Below, piece by piece: positions 40,131 to 53,376 of a DNA stretch of 64,000 bases. Both the position numbers and the translations under genes were made by a program. Source of the DNA: Malurus cyaneus samueli (Eukaryota > Chordata > Aves > Passeriformes > Maluridae); assembly GCA_009741485.1 (NCBI GenBank), contig CM019216.1:58516656-58580655 (forward strand). Reading direction: 5' to 3'. The notes below the pieces were generated by a model. It saw nothing but the letters and a program-made list of their open reading frames with translations. It was not told the DNA's origin and did no database searches. Position 1 is the stretch's first letter. Each line of letters starts with the position of its first letter.

Positions 40131-41764
40131 GCTATTTAGCTATTCAGTTAATACAAGATTAAACAATTTTACACATTTGGACATCTGAGACTGCTGTGGG
40201 AAACCTGGGGTCGAGCTGGTAAGGAAATCTAGTCTGTGAGAGAAGAAGTTCCTCTTCATAAGTTCCTCAGCATTATATTTTCTGCTCTTATAACAGCACT
40301 GTAAAATGTCTTGTAAAACTGCTAAGATATGGATGGAAGAGAAGATAAATGAAGTGAAGGTATAATTGCATTCCCCACTTTTGACATATGTATTTATTTA
40401 ATGAAACAAGTAAAACATGGGCACAGTATGAATGAATTAGCAGGAAAGAATTTTAGACTTGAATTGTATTTTCATAGGCCAGTAAAGTTTTTCCCATGCT
40501 AAGTATCTTAAAATGACAAGGCATATCTGCCTAATCCCAGGTAGGTCTGAACTAATCTTGAACCACCTTAATTTTGACAGCCATGAAGGACGATTATTTT
40601 TACTGTAAGGAAAAACATGTGAGGATAGAACAGATGAAAAAAAAAGCACACTGACTACACAAATAGCAAGAGGCTGTGTGTTCTGTGGGTTGAAACTGCT
40701 ACACCTTCAAGGCCTTTGCTTTTGTCCTATCCTGAGCAGCAGGGTAATTTGAAGCGCCACTGCTGTGCAGGGGTACAATAACATTCCCACATCAGGATAT
40801 TTACCCACTGGCCCTAAAGAATGACTTTCCTCGTGGGGAAGTGCCTCACACAACACAGAGAAGCAGCTCCTGATTCCTTTCCACAGTGAACAGTGGCACA
40901 TCATCATGCTCACTCTCCTGTTAATTCTGCGGCTCTCTTCAGCTTTCAAACACCTTTACATGGGAATTCTCATAGCTCCTTGGATTTACAGATAATATTT
41001 TCTTTTCAAAGCAAATCAGCTATAACCCAGAAAGAGATCCCAGATGTTCCAGACCTTGCCATGCTGTTTCCCAGCCTCTGGACCAGTTTCCATGATACAA
41101 GTATCAGGTTGTGAAATAAGACTGAAAAGTAGAAGGGATGTTCCTAAACCTGCATGGGCTGAGCTTTTTGCATATTTCAAAGACTTTGCATTTAATCTCA
41201 GTTACCTGAGGGTGTTGCCATTTACCTCTCATTGTCAGATAGAAAGGCCCCATAAGGAAAAAAGTGACAAAAATATTGTCAGTTTTCACTGCCTCAAAAA
41301 TCACAAATTCAAATAAGAAACAATTATGTGTAGGCACTTTTTTGTTTACACAGAAGTAACAGATGGGCATGAACCACAAAATCATATGATGCCCTCCCTG
41401 TTTCCATTCATTAATTCATTCATTCATGTGAAATCTGCAGCCAGGAGTTTCAATACTGATTACTTGTTCTTTGTGTTGATTTTAGTGTGCTGACAGTTTA
41501 ATACAGATTATCTGCCTCGCCTTACCTCTCCTCCTTTGCCAGAAGCAGACACCTTTGAAGGGATAAGGTGTCTCCACCCACAACTGGACTGGCCCCATGA
41601 GGATGGATATAGTATTCAAGGCATTTCATAGATATCACATTTCTCCAAGTGAGACCTCAAAGTATGTGTTTCTGAAGCGTGACAGTGGAAATATATTTAA
41701 TCTCTAATTACATCAATTTTATTATTTCATATTCCAGTTTTTCAGCGCTAAGATACCCCTACAC
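40131..41764. other. Unassigned AT-rich sequence
   Basis: No gene or repeat family recognised. Contains a short ATTC tetramer run near 41404-41427. Confidence 0.55.
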
Positions 41765-41895
41765 TTAAAAAGCTTTCCTTCTTTTCAGCTGTGCTGCACT
41801 GTAATCCCATTTGTTCCTGTTCTATCCAGAGTGGATAAGAGACAAAATGTTTTCCTTGCCTTTTTCTAGTTACTTTTTATGTACTTGTCCTTTGC
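41765..41895 (-). mobile_element. Old CR1 LINE fragment, minus strand
   Basis: GTAATCCCATTTGTTCCTGTTCTATCCAGAGTGGATAAGAG, CTTTTTCTAGTTACTTTTTATGTACTTG and the spacing between them follow the antisense form of a CR1 3' region (the block usually reading CATTG..CTTGTCCTATCC..., then TTTTATGTACTTG). Divergence is high. Related sequence may continue to about 42110, where GGATCACTTCAGAAGTC recalls the next CR1 block. Confidence 0.65.
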
Positions 41896-42392
41896 AGCTT
41901 AAGCTGGCCCACTTAATGCCTTCAGTCTTGCCCCTAAGACCATGTATTTTGACAAGACACACAAATTTCTAGACTTCCTTTTCCTGCTGTATCACACCTT
42001 GTCTTGAAATGCAGCATCTGACCCGGGCAGCTGAGGCTGGCTTAATGTGGTGACATGGAAGGATCACTTCAGAAGTCTCTGATGCAATGCATCAATTTTT
42101 TCAGCACAGCAATCCTTATGATTTAAGCTGTGGCTATGATCCTGTGACAGCTAAAAGGATGATGCAGGAGGAGAGAGGGGTCACCAAACAGGGAGCCAAG
42201 AATACAACACTGAGAGTAATATGCTCTTTTGAGAGTGGGAGCACAGACAGGGTGTGATAAATGGATACCGGCTGTTATGACACTCCAGCAGGTGTTTAAA
42301 AGCATTTTGCTGCCATCTAGTACTTTGTATTAGTAGAAACACTACTCTTTGGAAAAGAAAAAAAACACTAGGAAAGGAAAAGAATAACATAC

Positions 42393-42420
42393 AAAAAAAA
42401 AAAAAAAAAAAAAAAAAAAA
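42393..42420. repeat. Poly-A tract (28 A)
   Basis: Uninterrupted 28 A, the longest in the window. No retrocopy body or target duplication was found next to it; bird CR1 elements do not end in poly-A. Confidence 0.95.
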
Positions 42421-45400
42421 GGTCCCAATCCTAAGTATGTAACTTCTAGAATGAGCTTCACATGTCAGAATGGAAGAACATATTATGTGAGCCAATGCCT
42501 CTCTCTATGGGATACCACTGTCGATGGGGGAGTTAAATCCATAATGTAGCAATACTTCTGTGAATGACAATATGGCTTTTCTAACTTGCTCTAAAGATGT
42601 ATGCATAAGTAACAAACTAATTCCTTACTGCAGGATCTTTAAAATGTGCTGCTTATAGTACATGTATCTTCCTATTCCTTTTCTCAAGTCACTGGTTTAG
42701 AGTGCTCTCTGACAGTATGGACTCATCCAAGCTCAGTTTCACAAAGTATCTGTGTCCATCAAAATGTTGTTCCTTAACACAGCCTAAGGACTTGTTGGAT
42801 GATACTTGCCCTGTACTCCTCCTTCATTGGAAATGTAGGTAAAAAGCCTCTCATTAACACACCAGGCATAGTACTCAGGCTAATTCTACCAGACATAAAG
42901 AAAAACCCTCAACTTAATAATCTCCTTTCCTCATTTTGGTAGGCAAGAGACATCCCTCTGAAAAAAACCTTATTCTATTGAACTTCTATATCCAGAAATA
43001 CACATTCCCTTGTAAAGTAAAAGAATATCTGTCCCTATCCATGGCAAATACTCATAAATGATCCTTAACTTTATGCTAATATGGCAATATTTTTTTATTT
43101 TATCTCACCAAATTTCCTTCATTCTATTTAAATACTTTTCAGCAGATTCATGAATTATGTCCTATCATGACATAATTACCTGGGCTTCCTGAAACAGTCT
43201 GTTTGTGTCAAAATTAGTGTCTGTCAAGAAGAACTATCAAGTTGAGATATCCTTGACATTTAAACATGGATTTGAGAACCTTAAAAATCACTTTTAACAT
43301 CCTAAAAATCAATTTATGCATTTCACTGTCAAAATCTTGAGTAGGGAGAATTTGCATTCTTTCCTACATCTGTTTCCAAAAAACAGAGGAAAAAAAATCT
43401 TCACATGTAGCTGAGGGACATGATGAGAGAATGTAGGAGTGCTGTAAACTGTACAAATGTCTTCCTTAAAATTTAACATTTACAATTCACATCTGTTACT
43501 TTAACACAGCAGCTACATGTACATGTGGAAAGGAGCCTAATCTACTGCTTTTTCTCTGTTGCTCTATTGTGGCTGCAAAACCAAAAATAAATTTCTGACA
43601 GTCTGCCAAATAAAAATTTCTTTGTCCTGAAATTTTTTACACATGCTTGTTGCTGTCCTCTTAACATTGGTTATGCATCTACAGCCCCAAGATAGATTGG
43701 GATGTACATAAGTGGGTGCAAAAATACAAATATTAGTAAGAGATGGGTTTTCTTGCAACTTTCTCTCATGAGGACTCAGTTGCAATGTTTTGCAGAGTTC
43801 TACTCAGCTATGAAGAGTGATGTAAATTCAGAGATTAACACAAAATATATTTATCTTTAGAAGTTACAAGCACTTTTTATGCATTGAAATATTTTGACCT
43901 TCCAGATAACTTGCCTTCAGCACAGTAATATCAAATAAGGATGTTCAATTCAGTTTCACACTGTGATTCTGTTTCTGAAAGCTGTCATGACTGGAAAAGG
44001 CTCTGTAACCTGTCTGCATCTACAGACAACAGAATGTAAAGGGACTGTTTAGTCTGCATGACCATGAGCTTTGGCTTTATATTTTATGTATAGTTTAAAT
44101 CCTCCAAAGTGTTTTGATTGTCTTTATTTTTAGTTCTCATTTGGAAGTTTAAACATTTGCTGCAGGGTTTTAAAACATCTGTTGTTTTTTAGCACAAGAA
44201 ATGATGGATATTGGATGCTTGGTGTAAGAGAGTTACTGGATTTAAAAAAATACATTAAAATTGGCTGGCCTGCAGATTAGAACTAGGTTTGGAATCAAAT
44301 GTTTCATATACACTTTTAAAGGAAAGGAGTACCATATTAGAGAGAGGGGAAAAGTGTTATTCATTATTGGTAGGCTTGAGAGAAAATGTTTATCAAATTC
44401 CTCACTATAAAAAAATATGTTTTGGAAATCATATATGAACACAGACTGTCATTTGGAAAGAAACAACCAGTTATCAATTAAAGTGCTTTCCAGTTCTCTT
44501 TTTCTCATAGTATGTTGCTGGTTGTTGTGCCTACTGGGTTATGATATTCACTTCTACCTTAATACAACGTTACAAACTTATATAAGCAAAACCTCTGTGC
44601 AGTATATGATGACACATTACATTCTGGAATAAGAATATTTTTAGTACCATTATGTTGCCTATTTTTCAGTTTACCTTAGAGAAGATCATTAAAGATAGAT
44701 GGCATTTAATATTGATTTAACTCTCTTATAATTTAATTTTTTTCTTCTGTGTTTTAAGTGAAATAATGCGGCACTGAGCAGAAGCATGGGACTGTTGCAT
44801 CTTCCATTACATGATCTGTACTGCCAGCTGCTAAAAGCCTGTGGGCCTTCAGTATCTGCAAAAGAATGATGCTATCAGGTGTGACAGAGAGCAAAGCCAC
44901 AGCGGCTTCCATGGACGGTGCTCATTCCAGAACATCACTGCACTTGTTGGACCCATAAGCAAAGCCATAAGGGTAAAAGCAGCTCCAACCATGTGGAACT
45001 GGGAAATATCAGTACATAATTTCCCAGGGCTGTGTAAACACTTGGTCTGTCACTGCAGAGAAAATGACAGCTTTGAGAAAAGAGCAAAAGAGAAGGTCAC
45101 TTTTGCATTGATTGCCTGCCACGTTCTGTGTTTCAGAACACAGGGGGGAGGACGTATAATAAACATGTTCTCCCTCTCACCTTAAGAATTGCCCTACAAG
45201 TGCTGCTCTACTATGGCTTTACTTGACTGAGATCACAGGAATTTTGTTGGACTCATTCAATCCAAATTTTTGACAGTTTTGCTAGATTGAACTTCTGGTG
45301 AGGTAAAAATTTGGCATTGTGCAATGAGGCAATGGAGAAAAGTTGAAGGAATTTATATAAACATTAATATCTACCCAAATTTTCAGTGTTTTCTCTGCAT

Positions 45401-46849
45401 GTCTTTGTGAGCTAAGGACAATATTTCAGTACATACTAATAACTAATGCAGATTCTATTACTGAATTTTAAAAAGAGATTCCATTAAATCATCTGCAAGG
45501 AAGGTGCTGTGGGTGATGAATTGTGTCAGATCTACAAAGAAAGAATTTAATTAAGCAAATGAAGACATCCCAGAGAAACTTCCAGTGAATACAAAAAAGA
45601 TGATATGGCTAGTTTCAGAGTGTCTTAACCCATTTAAAGTAAAGTAAATCCAGTTGTTGATAAAATAAGTGTTAATTTATGCATAAAAATTAGCAAATTT
45701 ATATTTCAGCCTGAAAAATGTGGTCGTATTTCTACACCCTCAAAGCAAAGTTGACAAGAAAATAATTCTACCTTATCTCATTAGAAAGCATGCAACATTT
45801 TCACTGGAACTAAGCTCAGTGTGCCATTTTATAGGAGAAGATGGAATTCTTTTTGTGTAATGTAAGACTAATGATGATCAAAAATGTTAGTATATGGTAT
45901 TTACCTCAGTTTATTATTTCTTGTATTTTCTTCTCTGTTTTGGACAAATGTCTACAGCTGTTGGAACTTGCATTAGTTTATTTTTCTAGATCATATCTTA
46001 TATGGAAAATCCTCTGGAATCCCTGGGTGTATAGGAGAGGAGCTGATTCTGAACTGGCTATTTAGTAACAAAAGCCTCTAACCTTAGTCCTAAGGGATGG
46101 GATCTACTTACACAGCAATTCTCAAAAAAGAGGCGGAAAAAATCCAGAAGAACTAATGTCAATGGTGATACTAACAATGTATAATGCATATTTACTGTCA
46201 ATATTAATCACTTAACTATAGACATGTTTGGACTATTAAGTGTAATAGATGCTAATCACAAATTGTACAGCAGGGTCTAGTTGCAGCAATACATAGTTTG
46301 TGTTACATTATTGGCAATACTGGGCTCCAGGCAGGCATCTCGGGAGAAATCAGGACCAAGTAAATCCATAAAGTGGATTATCCATTGATGGGTAATGGAC
46401 AATTAACAGTATTACATGGTGCAAGCATGCAGCACCTTAATGTTTGAGGACTTGACATTTAAACCATGTTTGTCTGCTTCTGGCTATCTGCTTCTAATAT
46501 CTGGGCACTAGTAAATTTTAAAGTTGCTGCTCAGCTGCTTCTTAACCATATAAATGACTATCTTTCAAACTATGAACATTGAAAAGATTTTAAAAAATAA
46601 AATATCTTCCAAGCCCAATACACCTAAACAGCTGAGTGAGACCCTGCTTAAATCAGTCCTGTTCACTGTGCTCATTGGTGGTATTTGACCTTCTGTGTGT
46701 GTCTGAGTGGATGAGCAGAAAGAGCATTTCCTATCCCAGTCGTTTCCCTTGATACTCCCTTGATTATTGGTAAGAATTGGAAAAAAAAACATGATGGAGA
46801 GCTGTAAAAATAATATTGCCTTATTCAGACAAGTGGTCTGGGGAGGGAG

Positions 46850-46872
46850 AAAAAAAAAAAAAAAAAAAAAAA
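46850..46872. repeat. Poly-A tract (23 A)
   Basis: Uninterrupted run of 23 A after a GGGGAGGGAG purine stretch. No retrocopy seen. Confidence 0.95.
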
Positions 46873-49002
46873 GAGCTTTTGCTGATAACTTGTTTTGCAT
46901 GTTAAGTGAGCCCTCTCAGCCATGCAGGGGTCCTTACCACCCCCCTCCTCCTATGCACTCGAGCAACCTCATGTGTGTTTTGCAGGAAACCCAGCTGCCA
47001 GCTCCCAGGGACACAGTAAATGATGCCAAAGCAGAGCCACTGACCTGATTTGGAACATTCTTTCCTATGGAATCTCTGGCCACATCTGACAATTCCAGCT
47101 TGATGCTGTGTTGAGATGGCAATTCCCATGTATGGTGGACTCAATCTTCCTGAAAGGACAGTGACATTTTATCCTAGTGGTATTTACAGAATTGTACCCT
47201 GAGGGAATACCAATAGAGAGCACACAGAGAGGATCCAAAAAAGTGGCTTTTCAAGGAATGACTTTGTTCATAGTTATATAGTTTTATCAAGGTCTTATCC
47301 AGATGACAGTGTACCAGCTCCCAAACACAAGTCCAAGGACCAAGCATTTGCATATTGCTTGTGTTTTTTTCAAAATTGTGGGTGCTTAGGATCGAATTAT
47401 TTAAGAAAAGACTGTACTTTTTCATATTTCAAATGCAAAAACCACCAAAAAATCAAAGTTGTTGAAAAGATAACATTCTTATGCAAGTCACACCTAATTT
47501 TAAGAGCAAAGCATTCTAGCAGATTGGATTCTTCACTTTAGAAAGAAATAATAAACCTTATATCAGCCATCATTACCGGGAAAAACACCTTAACAACAAA
47601 CCTCATTATTATTAAAGCATCTGTGTCACCTTTTTCAACTTTGAGTGAAATGGGAGAGCTGTTTTTTTTCTTAGGGAAGAGAAAATGAGCAGCTGACTAT
47701 TAGAAAGAGAAATTCATCTTAAAGTGTCAAGAAATTCTTTTATCCAAGAAATGTCATACTTTATATACTTCCATTAGAAATCAAAACATCCAGCAAACAG
47801 CTAAATAAAGGACGAGAGTGAGATGCAATGGGAATCAAACACATTAACACATCACAGCATGGTAGACAATATATAGAGTTTTAAAATTGTAATTAAAATT
47901 AATGAATATTTGGAAATTTAATGCATGTATTAAATAGTAGTAGTTGCAAAAGTACCTAGACAACAAATCTCTGTATGCTGCAAGTTGAAACTCATCTGAC
48001 AGACACAAATACTTCATTTTTAAAATACATTCAGAAAAATTTCTATGGCATTGTAAATCTGGGAAAATTGGAAATGCTTTGGCACGTGTTCCTATTACTT
48101 GGACCGATGACCTGAAAGGCATGTCACCTGTTCAAAACTAGCAAGGCATAATTTAGTAATATGTGACAAAGTATAATATTGTAATTAATATGCTACATAT
48201 AAAATTTCAAGTACATGGCCAAATTGGATTTCTTCCTTCATTGATAAGTTTTTAAAAAGAGATATATTTTTCTTTTATAAAGATAAGGATAGAGTTATTA
48301 TTTAGCACAGATGTGGTTCTACACAATGATAATTTTATATTTATATTGTTAAGTTTACGTTAACTGAATACAGTTGTCAAAATTTTATAGGTCTGCAAGT
48401 CTAAGAATGGCAAAATATTTATTTTCAATGTTGAAGGAAATATGGAAAGAGTTTTGGGAAACACAGTTTTCCACCAATGTCTCTAGTTCTATGTTCAGAT
48501 TAAGCCAACTTAAATCTGCAATAGCACTAAAAGTAGCATTTGTCACTGTCCCTTGGCTGGATGGTCCTCTTTGCTCAGGTATTTGTGGACTAATAATTGT
48601 TCTTAGGAAGTTTAGGGTTTTGACTGTATTGACCTGTTTCAATTGCAAATTAAGCATACTATACATTTGCATGATCCTTTTGCAATTCCATTTTCCAGAA
48701 ATGCTAAACTTAAGGTAAACAAGAATACGGCTTGTCATGCTAAAAATCAGCTTAAGAAGAGTATACATGAGGTATTGTAATCAGACAACATTTTTCCACT
48801 TTTATTTTGTCAGTATGACATCTGTCAGAGAGACATAAGAAGAACTAGAAATATGTAAAGATTAAGATAGTGCTTGGAGAAGCCCAGTAGAGTAGAATAA
48901 TTTTTTGGGATCATATATCTGTTGGAAAATCCTTGGATGAGTAAGTATTTTTGTTTACATCTAGAGAAGACAAAATTTCTATAGTATCCTTAACAACTCC
49001 CA

Positions 49003-49054
49003 CCAACCAACCAACCAACCAACCAACCAACCAACCAACCAACCAACCAACCAA
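49003..49054. repeat. (CCAA)13 microsatellite
   Basis: Thirteen perfect CCAA units, followed by AAAA. Uninterrupted tetranucleotide arrays of this length are usually length-variable between individuals. Confidence 0.97.
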
Positions 49055-52000
49055 AAAATTTATAGTTACTCTTTTTTTGTTTTAAATTGGAACAATTTAT
49101 AAGACCCTATAAAGTTCATCTGGTTGTAGAGAAGGGTGAAGATACAGTCTTCACCCTTTTACGTGGTCATACTGGCCCCTTTCATATTTCTAACTTTTAG
49201 GTTTTACTAAAAGTAAAGATTAAATCCTAAAAGATTTTATCTGATTGTTTCTACACTTGGACATACAATTGCAGGTGACAAATTTTATATGACAGCATAC
49301 CTTTGGCATTACTAGATAAGTCTTGCTCTGTACAAAGTATTTTGTATATAGGTGTGAATTTTTTGTTAATTTTTCCCTTATAGAGCGTCTAAGAGTCTCA
49401 GAACTCTTGTAATATAAAAATTTATGCACTTTATATCCTTGTTTGAATTTCTTGCAGGACAGCATATTTTGGTCATACTTTTTATGGTATTGTCATTACA
49501 GACACATTTGCTCTTTGATATTTTCACAGTAGAACCTGGAAATGCAAATTGAAAAGATTTTAATGATTTTTCAGATTTGTGAAGAAGTAAATAAGTTTTC
49601 ATGCTTTTGATATATGTTCTCATACTGCTTACCTATTTTTTCTTTTTATCTTTATTTCTCATTGCTGGATTATATGTTCTTAGTTTCTGTCCGCTTTTTT
49701 CAGACTCATAGTAGAAATGGGTTTGGTCTACTTTTTATAGTCAGCGTGAGTCCAGGTGAAAAAGATTTGCTGTCTGTTTTTAGATAGTTCTATTATTTCA
49801 TATTGTTTTTCCAGGAATCATTCTTCCAAGTAACTGGTTTTTTTCTTTTGATATACTTTCAAAAATTTTCTTTTTCCACCCTGTTTTTCTCTCAACATAA
49901 AATTGTGTTAGAAACCAATTCCTTCATTTATCTCCAACCTACAAATTTCAGTTTTAGTTTACTTTCAACTTGCTTATTTCTTTTATATTGATTTTAGTAT
50001 TTATTTTTCAATAAAAACTTTCCCTTCATGTTAAAGGCAATTGTTCGAGCTTCGAATGTCCCATTAAATTGCTTTGTACTGAGAATGCATATGAAATCCT
50101 TAAAACTGTTGGTCTGACCTTTAAGTGGAAAAGAGGACAGGAGGCATAAAGCAAATCTCCATCCTCCTGCTTTTTTTTCAAGAAGAACACCGAGGCAAAG
50201 ACATTTTAAACAATGCCTGTATTTGGTGAAAAGTGAAGCTCTAATGATGCTCATCACCATTTAATTCAGTAAGATCAAAAATCTGCAAAATTTGCTCTGC
50301 ATATAATTGTGATGGAAAATTTCTGGGTAAGGTTGGCCTTTCAAGGGGCTTAGTAAGATCACAAAAATCTGCCAAACTCAGAAAATCTGCATAACTCAGT
50401 TATCCAAGTGGGCTTCTTCCCATGGGACATGACCAGAGCAATTCTCTCACAAGCTCAGCACAAGAATGATACAGACTGGCCAGAGCAAATGAGCAACAGT
50501 TCTTTTTTCTATCCTTTTCTTTCCTAAGTCTTAATCACATATTTGATGATCTGCTGCCCCACACATTTGCAAGCCCAGCAGAGTCTTTGTCACATTTTTA
50601 CACTGTTAGTGGTTGTGCTTAATGCATGTTTCAGTGGGAATAGAAGACACTTAACTTCAATTTAAACAGAAATGAAGCAGCTGATTTAGTTAGAGATATT
50701 ACTTCTATGTCACAATAATCCTTGTCTTTAGATGATTTAACTTGATTTGCTAATAAAACTTTGAAAACAAGACTCTATTTCTTTGCTGTGGACTTGATTC
50801 AGCTGATCTGAACTTAATTCTGGTTTCACAACAAAGGTATACATTTAGAAACAACCACAGAGAGCACATTGCAGAAATCTACATATATTAAAAGTTGCTC
50901 TTTGATTGTAAATAAAGAAGCAGTTTGTTTTCTTATTATTTGAAACCAGTTTTGACAACTTTGTTTCTGTTAAATTTATTTAGAAAAAGATTAAATGTTT
51001 CCTTGTGACTTTTACAACAGTATTTCACAAATTTAATAATAATAAAATGTTTCATTTGAAATTTGAAAACTTGGCTTGGAAAAAGAAAGGTAAAATACAA
51101 ACAACATTCCTCCATGAAATTAAGAACACCAGATAAAGAAAGCTTTCCGCAGCAGCAGCAGCTCCAATCTTCTCCTGTTACAAGCAACCAATCAATTTTA
51201 TTTATGGATGTACTGAGATTTATTCTTATTTGTATTACACAGTTTTTAGACCAAATTTTTTTACACTTAGCCAGGAAAGACACATTAAAAAATGCTTCAA
51301 ATCAATTTATGCTATTATTAATATCTAAATTTAACCATGCTTCGCATATCTTGAGGAATCCTCTTAATTTCTGAGACCATAGGCCTTACTTACGCTTATA
51401 AATAATTTAATGGTAATGCTACACTGACGAACAAAGATTTTGATCCAACACACAGAAAGTATTACCTGAGTTTTGTTATTTAAGCTTGCTGTTACTATGA
51501 ATTTAAATTTTCAGTATTTTTAAGAATGAAAAATAATATGTTATAAACCACTTACAATCGAAATACTGTGCTCTGGTTGTTAACACGTAGCCAAAAAGAA
51601 AAATGGTAAGCTCTGCTGTTGTATTGATCCTACATTTTGCACTGTGATAACTACACTCTCATTTATACAAGGTAATAAAATGTAAACTGATAAATATTTT
51701 GGTTTTTTTTCAATTTTTCCACAACATAAATGAGCTTAATACATTACTAGGCTAAGCACATTCCACTATAAAGCAGAAAAAAGAGACTGCTCAATTTATT
51801 TCTATTCAATAGATAATTTTTTTACAACCCACTTATTTGTAAGATCATAATAGTGCAGAAAGTAATGTATTTTATTCTTCATATAAAAAAAAGTATTTTC
51901 ATTAACACTATGAATTTCTAATGGGAAATACATTTTTTCTGCTGTCACTATCACATATATTTATATAAAGAATTATTAACTAGAAAGAAAATATTTTTAA

Positions 52001-52551
52001 AAAAAATCAAGTAGAACAAAGAAAATCTAATTAACTAAATTACTGCAATAACTAAATGAATAATTTTCCTCGACTTCCTGGCTCTTGAGAGTCTTGCTAC
52101 AATGTCCTATTAATGTTCTCAATTATTAATACTATTATTAAAAAACAGTGACTTTTGAAGTGGGTTTATTACCCTACACATTTTTAGTAGCCAGCTATAA
52201 ACTATCCTGGACACATACTAAATAATAAAAAAGTCACAGTCATCCTAGCTGTAGTGAATTCTTTTCACTCTCCTTCACCTGGCACAATAGACTATCTCAA
52301 TGATATTGTATTTTTAGCTGTAATGCAATATGGGAAAAAAAACCAACATATAAATAGATGCACTAATGTATTCTAAGGCAGAAAACTTACTCTGAACTCA
52401 GACAAAGCAAATTTAGCAGTCTAGGTGATAATTGGTGTCAAGTTTAAAAAAAAAAAAAAAAAAAAAAAGCTGCGTTTTTATCACTCTGAGCTGTAAGTGT
52501 GGTTATTCAATAATTCCAGCTTGGAAAATCTACAGATCTACATGACATTTG
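49055..52551. other. Unassigned AT-rich sequence
   Basis: No gene or repeat family recognised. Contains a 23-nt poly-A tract (52446-52468). Frames at 49220-49623, 49994-50260 and 50936-51374 are AT-driven and lack domains. Confidence 0.55.
52446..52468. repeat. Poly-A tract (23 A)
   Basis: Uninterrupted run of 23 A about 80 bp before the CR1 copy at 52552. No evidence that the two are linked. Confidence 0.95.
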
Positions 52552-52990
52552 CTGTTGGAACGAGTCCAGAGAAGGTACACAAAGAAACTCAGGGTTGGAG
52601 CAACTTCTCCTATGGAAAGACCCGGAAAGAGCTGGGGTCGTTCAGCCTGGAGAAGAAAAGGCTCTGGGGAGCACAAAGAGTGCCCACAAAAGCACTGGAG
52701 AGGGGATTTTTCAAGGGTGTGCAGTAATGGGACAAGAGGGAATGGCTTTGCACTGAAAGTGAGTAGTTTAGATGAGATATTTGGAAGAAATTCTTTACTT
52801 TGAGGGTGGTGACACACTGGAACAGATTGCCCAGAGATGCTGAGGCTGCCCCATCCCAGGAAGTGTTCAAGGTCAGGTTGGATGGGGCTTTGAGCAGCTT
52901 GGTCTAGTGGAAGGTGTGCCTGCATGTGGCAGCGGGGATGGAACCAGATAGTATTTGAGGTGCCTTCCAACCCAAACCATTCTATGATAC
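52552..52990 (+). mobile_element. CR1 LINE 3' region, plus strand, best preserved copy here
   Basis: The order GTCCAGAGAAGG, GGTTGGAGCAACTTCTCCTATG, GTTCAGCCTGGAGAAGA, GACAAGAGGGAATGG, GAGGGTGGTGACACACTGGAACAGATTGCCCAGAGA, CCCCATCCCAGGAAGTGTTCAAGG, GTTGGATGGGGCTTTGAGCA and CCTTCCAACCCAAACCATTCTATGAT is a near-complete CR1 3' segment in sense. It ends in the family's terminal tail at about 52990. It is 5'-truncated inside the end of ORF2, and a deletion around 52680-52720 shortens the middle. Open frames on both strands here (76-146 codons) are parts of the element and not genes. Confidence 0.95.
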
Positions 52991-53310
52991 CACAATGTGA
53001 TTAGTAAATGTAATTCAATAATAAATATAATCTATACGTAATTTAAGCCTGTGGTCAGTAGATGCTTTATCTCTCAACAACCGGCATCTGGAACTGTGAA
53101 ATTATATTTCAGGTAACTCTGGGAGTTTCTGATTGAATTTGAGTGCTTTATCTTGGGAAATGGTTACTTTCAATAGATCAGATTCATCAATCACTTCCAC
53201 TCACTCAAACAAGTATCTGTCATTGTAGCACTAGTGTGATATGGAGGTGGTTTCCAAGCCATCTCTGCACTTCTTCCCCTTCTACTCTATGTTTCTCTTG
53301 TTAGGCTACA
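52991..53310. other. Unassigned AT-rich sequence
   Basis: Nothing recognised between the CR1 tail and the pyrimidine tract. Confidence 0.6.
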
Positions 53311-53359
53311 CTTTTTTTTTTTTTTCTTTTTTTCTTTTTTCTTTTTTTTTTTTTTTTTC
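53311..53359. repeat. 49-nt pure pyrimidine (T-rich) tract
   Basis: Every base from 53311 to 53359 is C or T, mostly T in runs of 6 to 18 split by single C. It could form unusual DNA structure, and it stands directly upstream of a TTCTTAG acceptor-like site at 53370-53376. Confidence 0.95.
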
Positions 53360-53376
53360 GTAAGCTCTGTTCTTAG

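Larger units (their letters stand above)
41896..48998. other. Unassigned AT-rich sequence with poly-A tracts
   Basis: No gene recognised. Includes poly-A tracts at 42393-42420 and 46850-46872 and a GC-richer patch at about 44770-45190, which carries a 114-codon frame (44841-45185) without any domain. The 111-codon minus frame at 46565-46900 and the 104-codon minus frame at 42181-42495 owe part of their length to poly-T read as phenylalanine. Confidence 0.5.

Noticed and set aside
42311..42325. CTCF-like core (TGCCATCTAGTAC)
   Set aside because: The conserved GG at the end of the core is missing; too weak to call.
42393..42420. Poly-A tail of a processed pseudogene
   Set aside because: No gene-like body or target duplication next to it on either strand.
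50043..50062. tRNA-like T-arm (GTTCGAGCTTCGAATG)
   Set aside because: No matching acceptor stem, A box or cloverleaf around it.
52530..52970. 146-codon minus-strand open frame
   Set aside because: It is the antisense of the CR1 3' region, a known source of spurious long frames.
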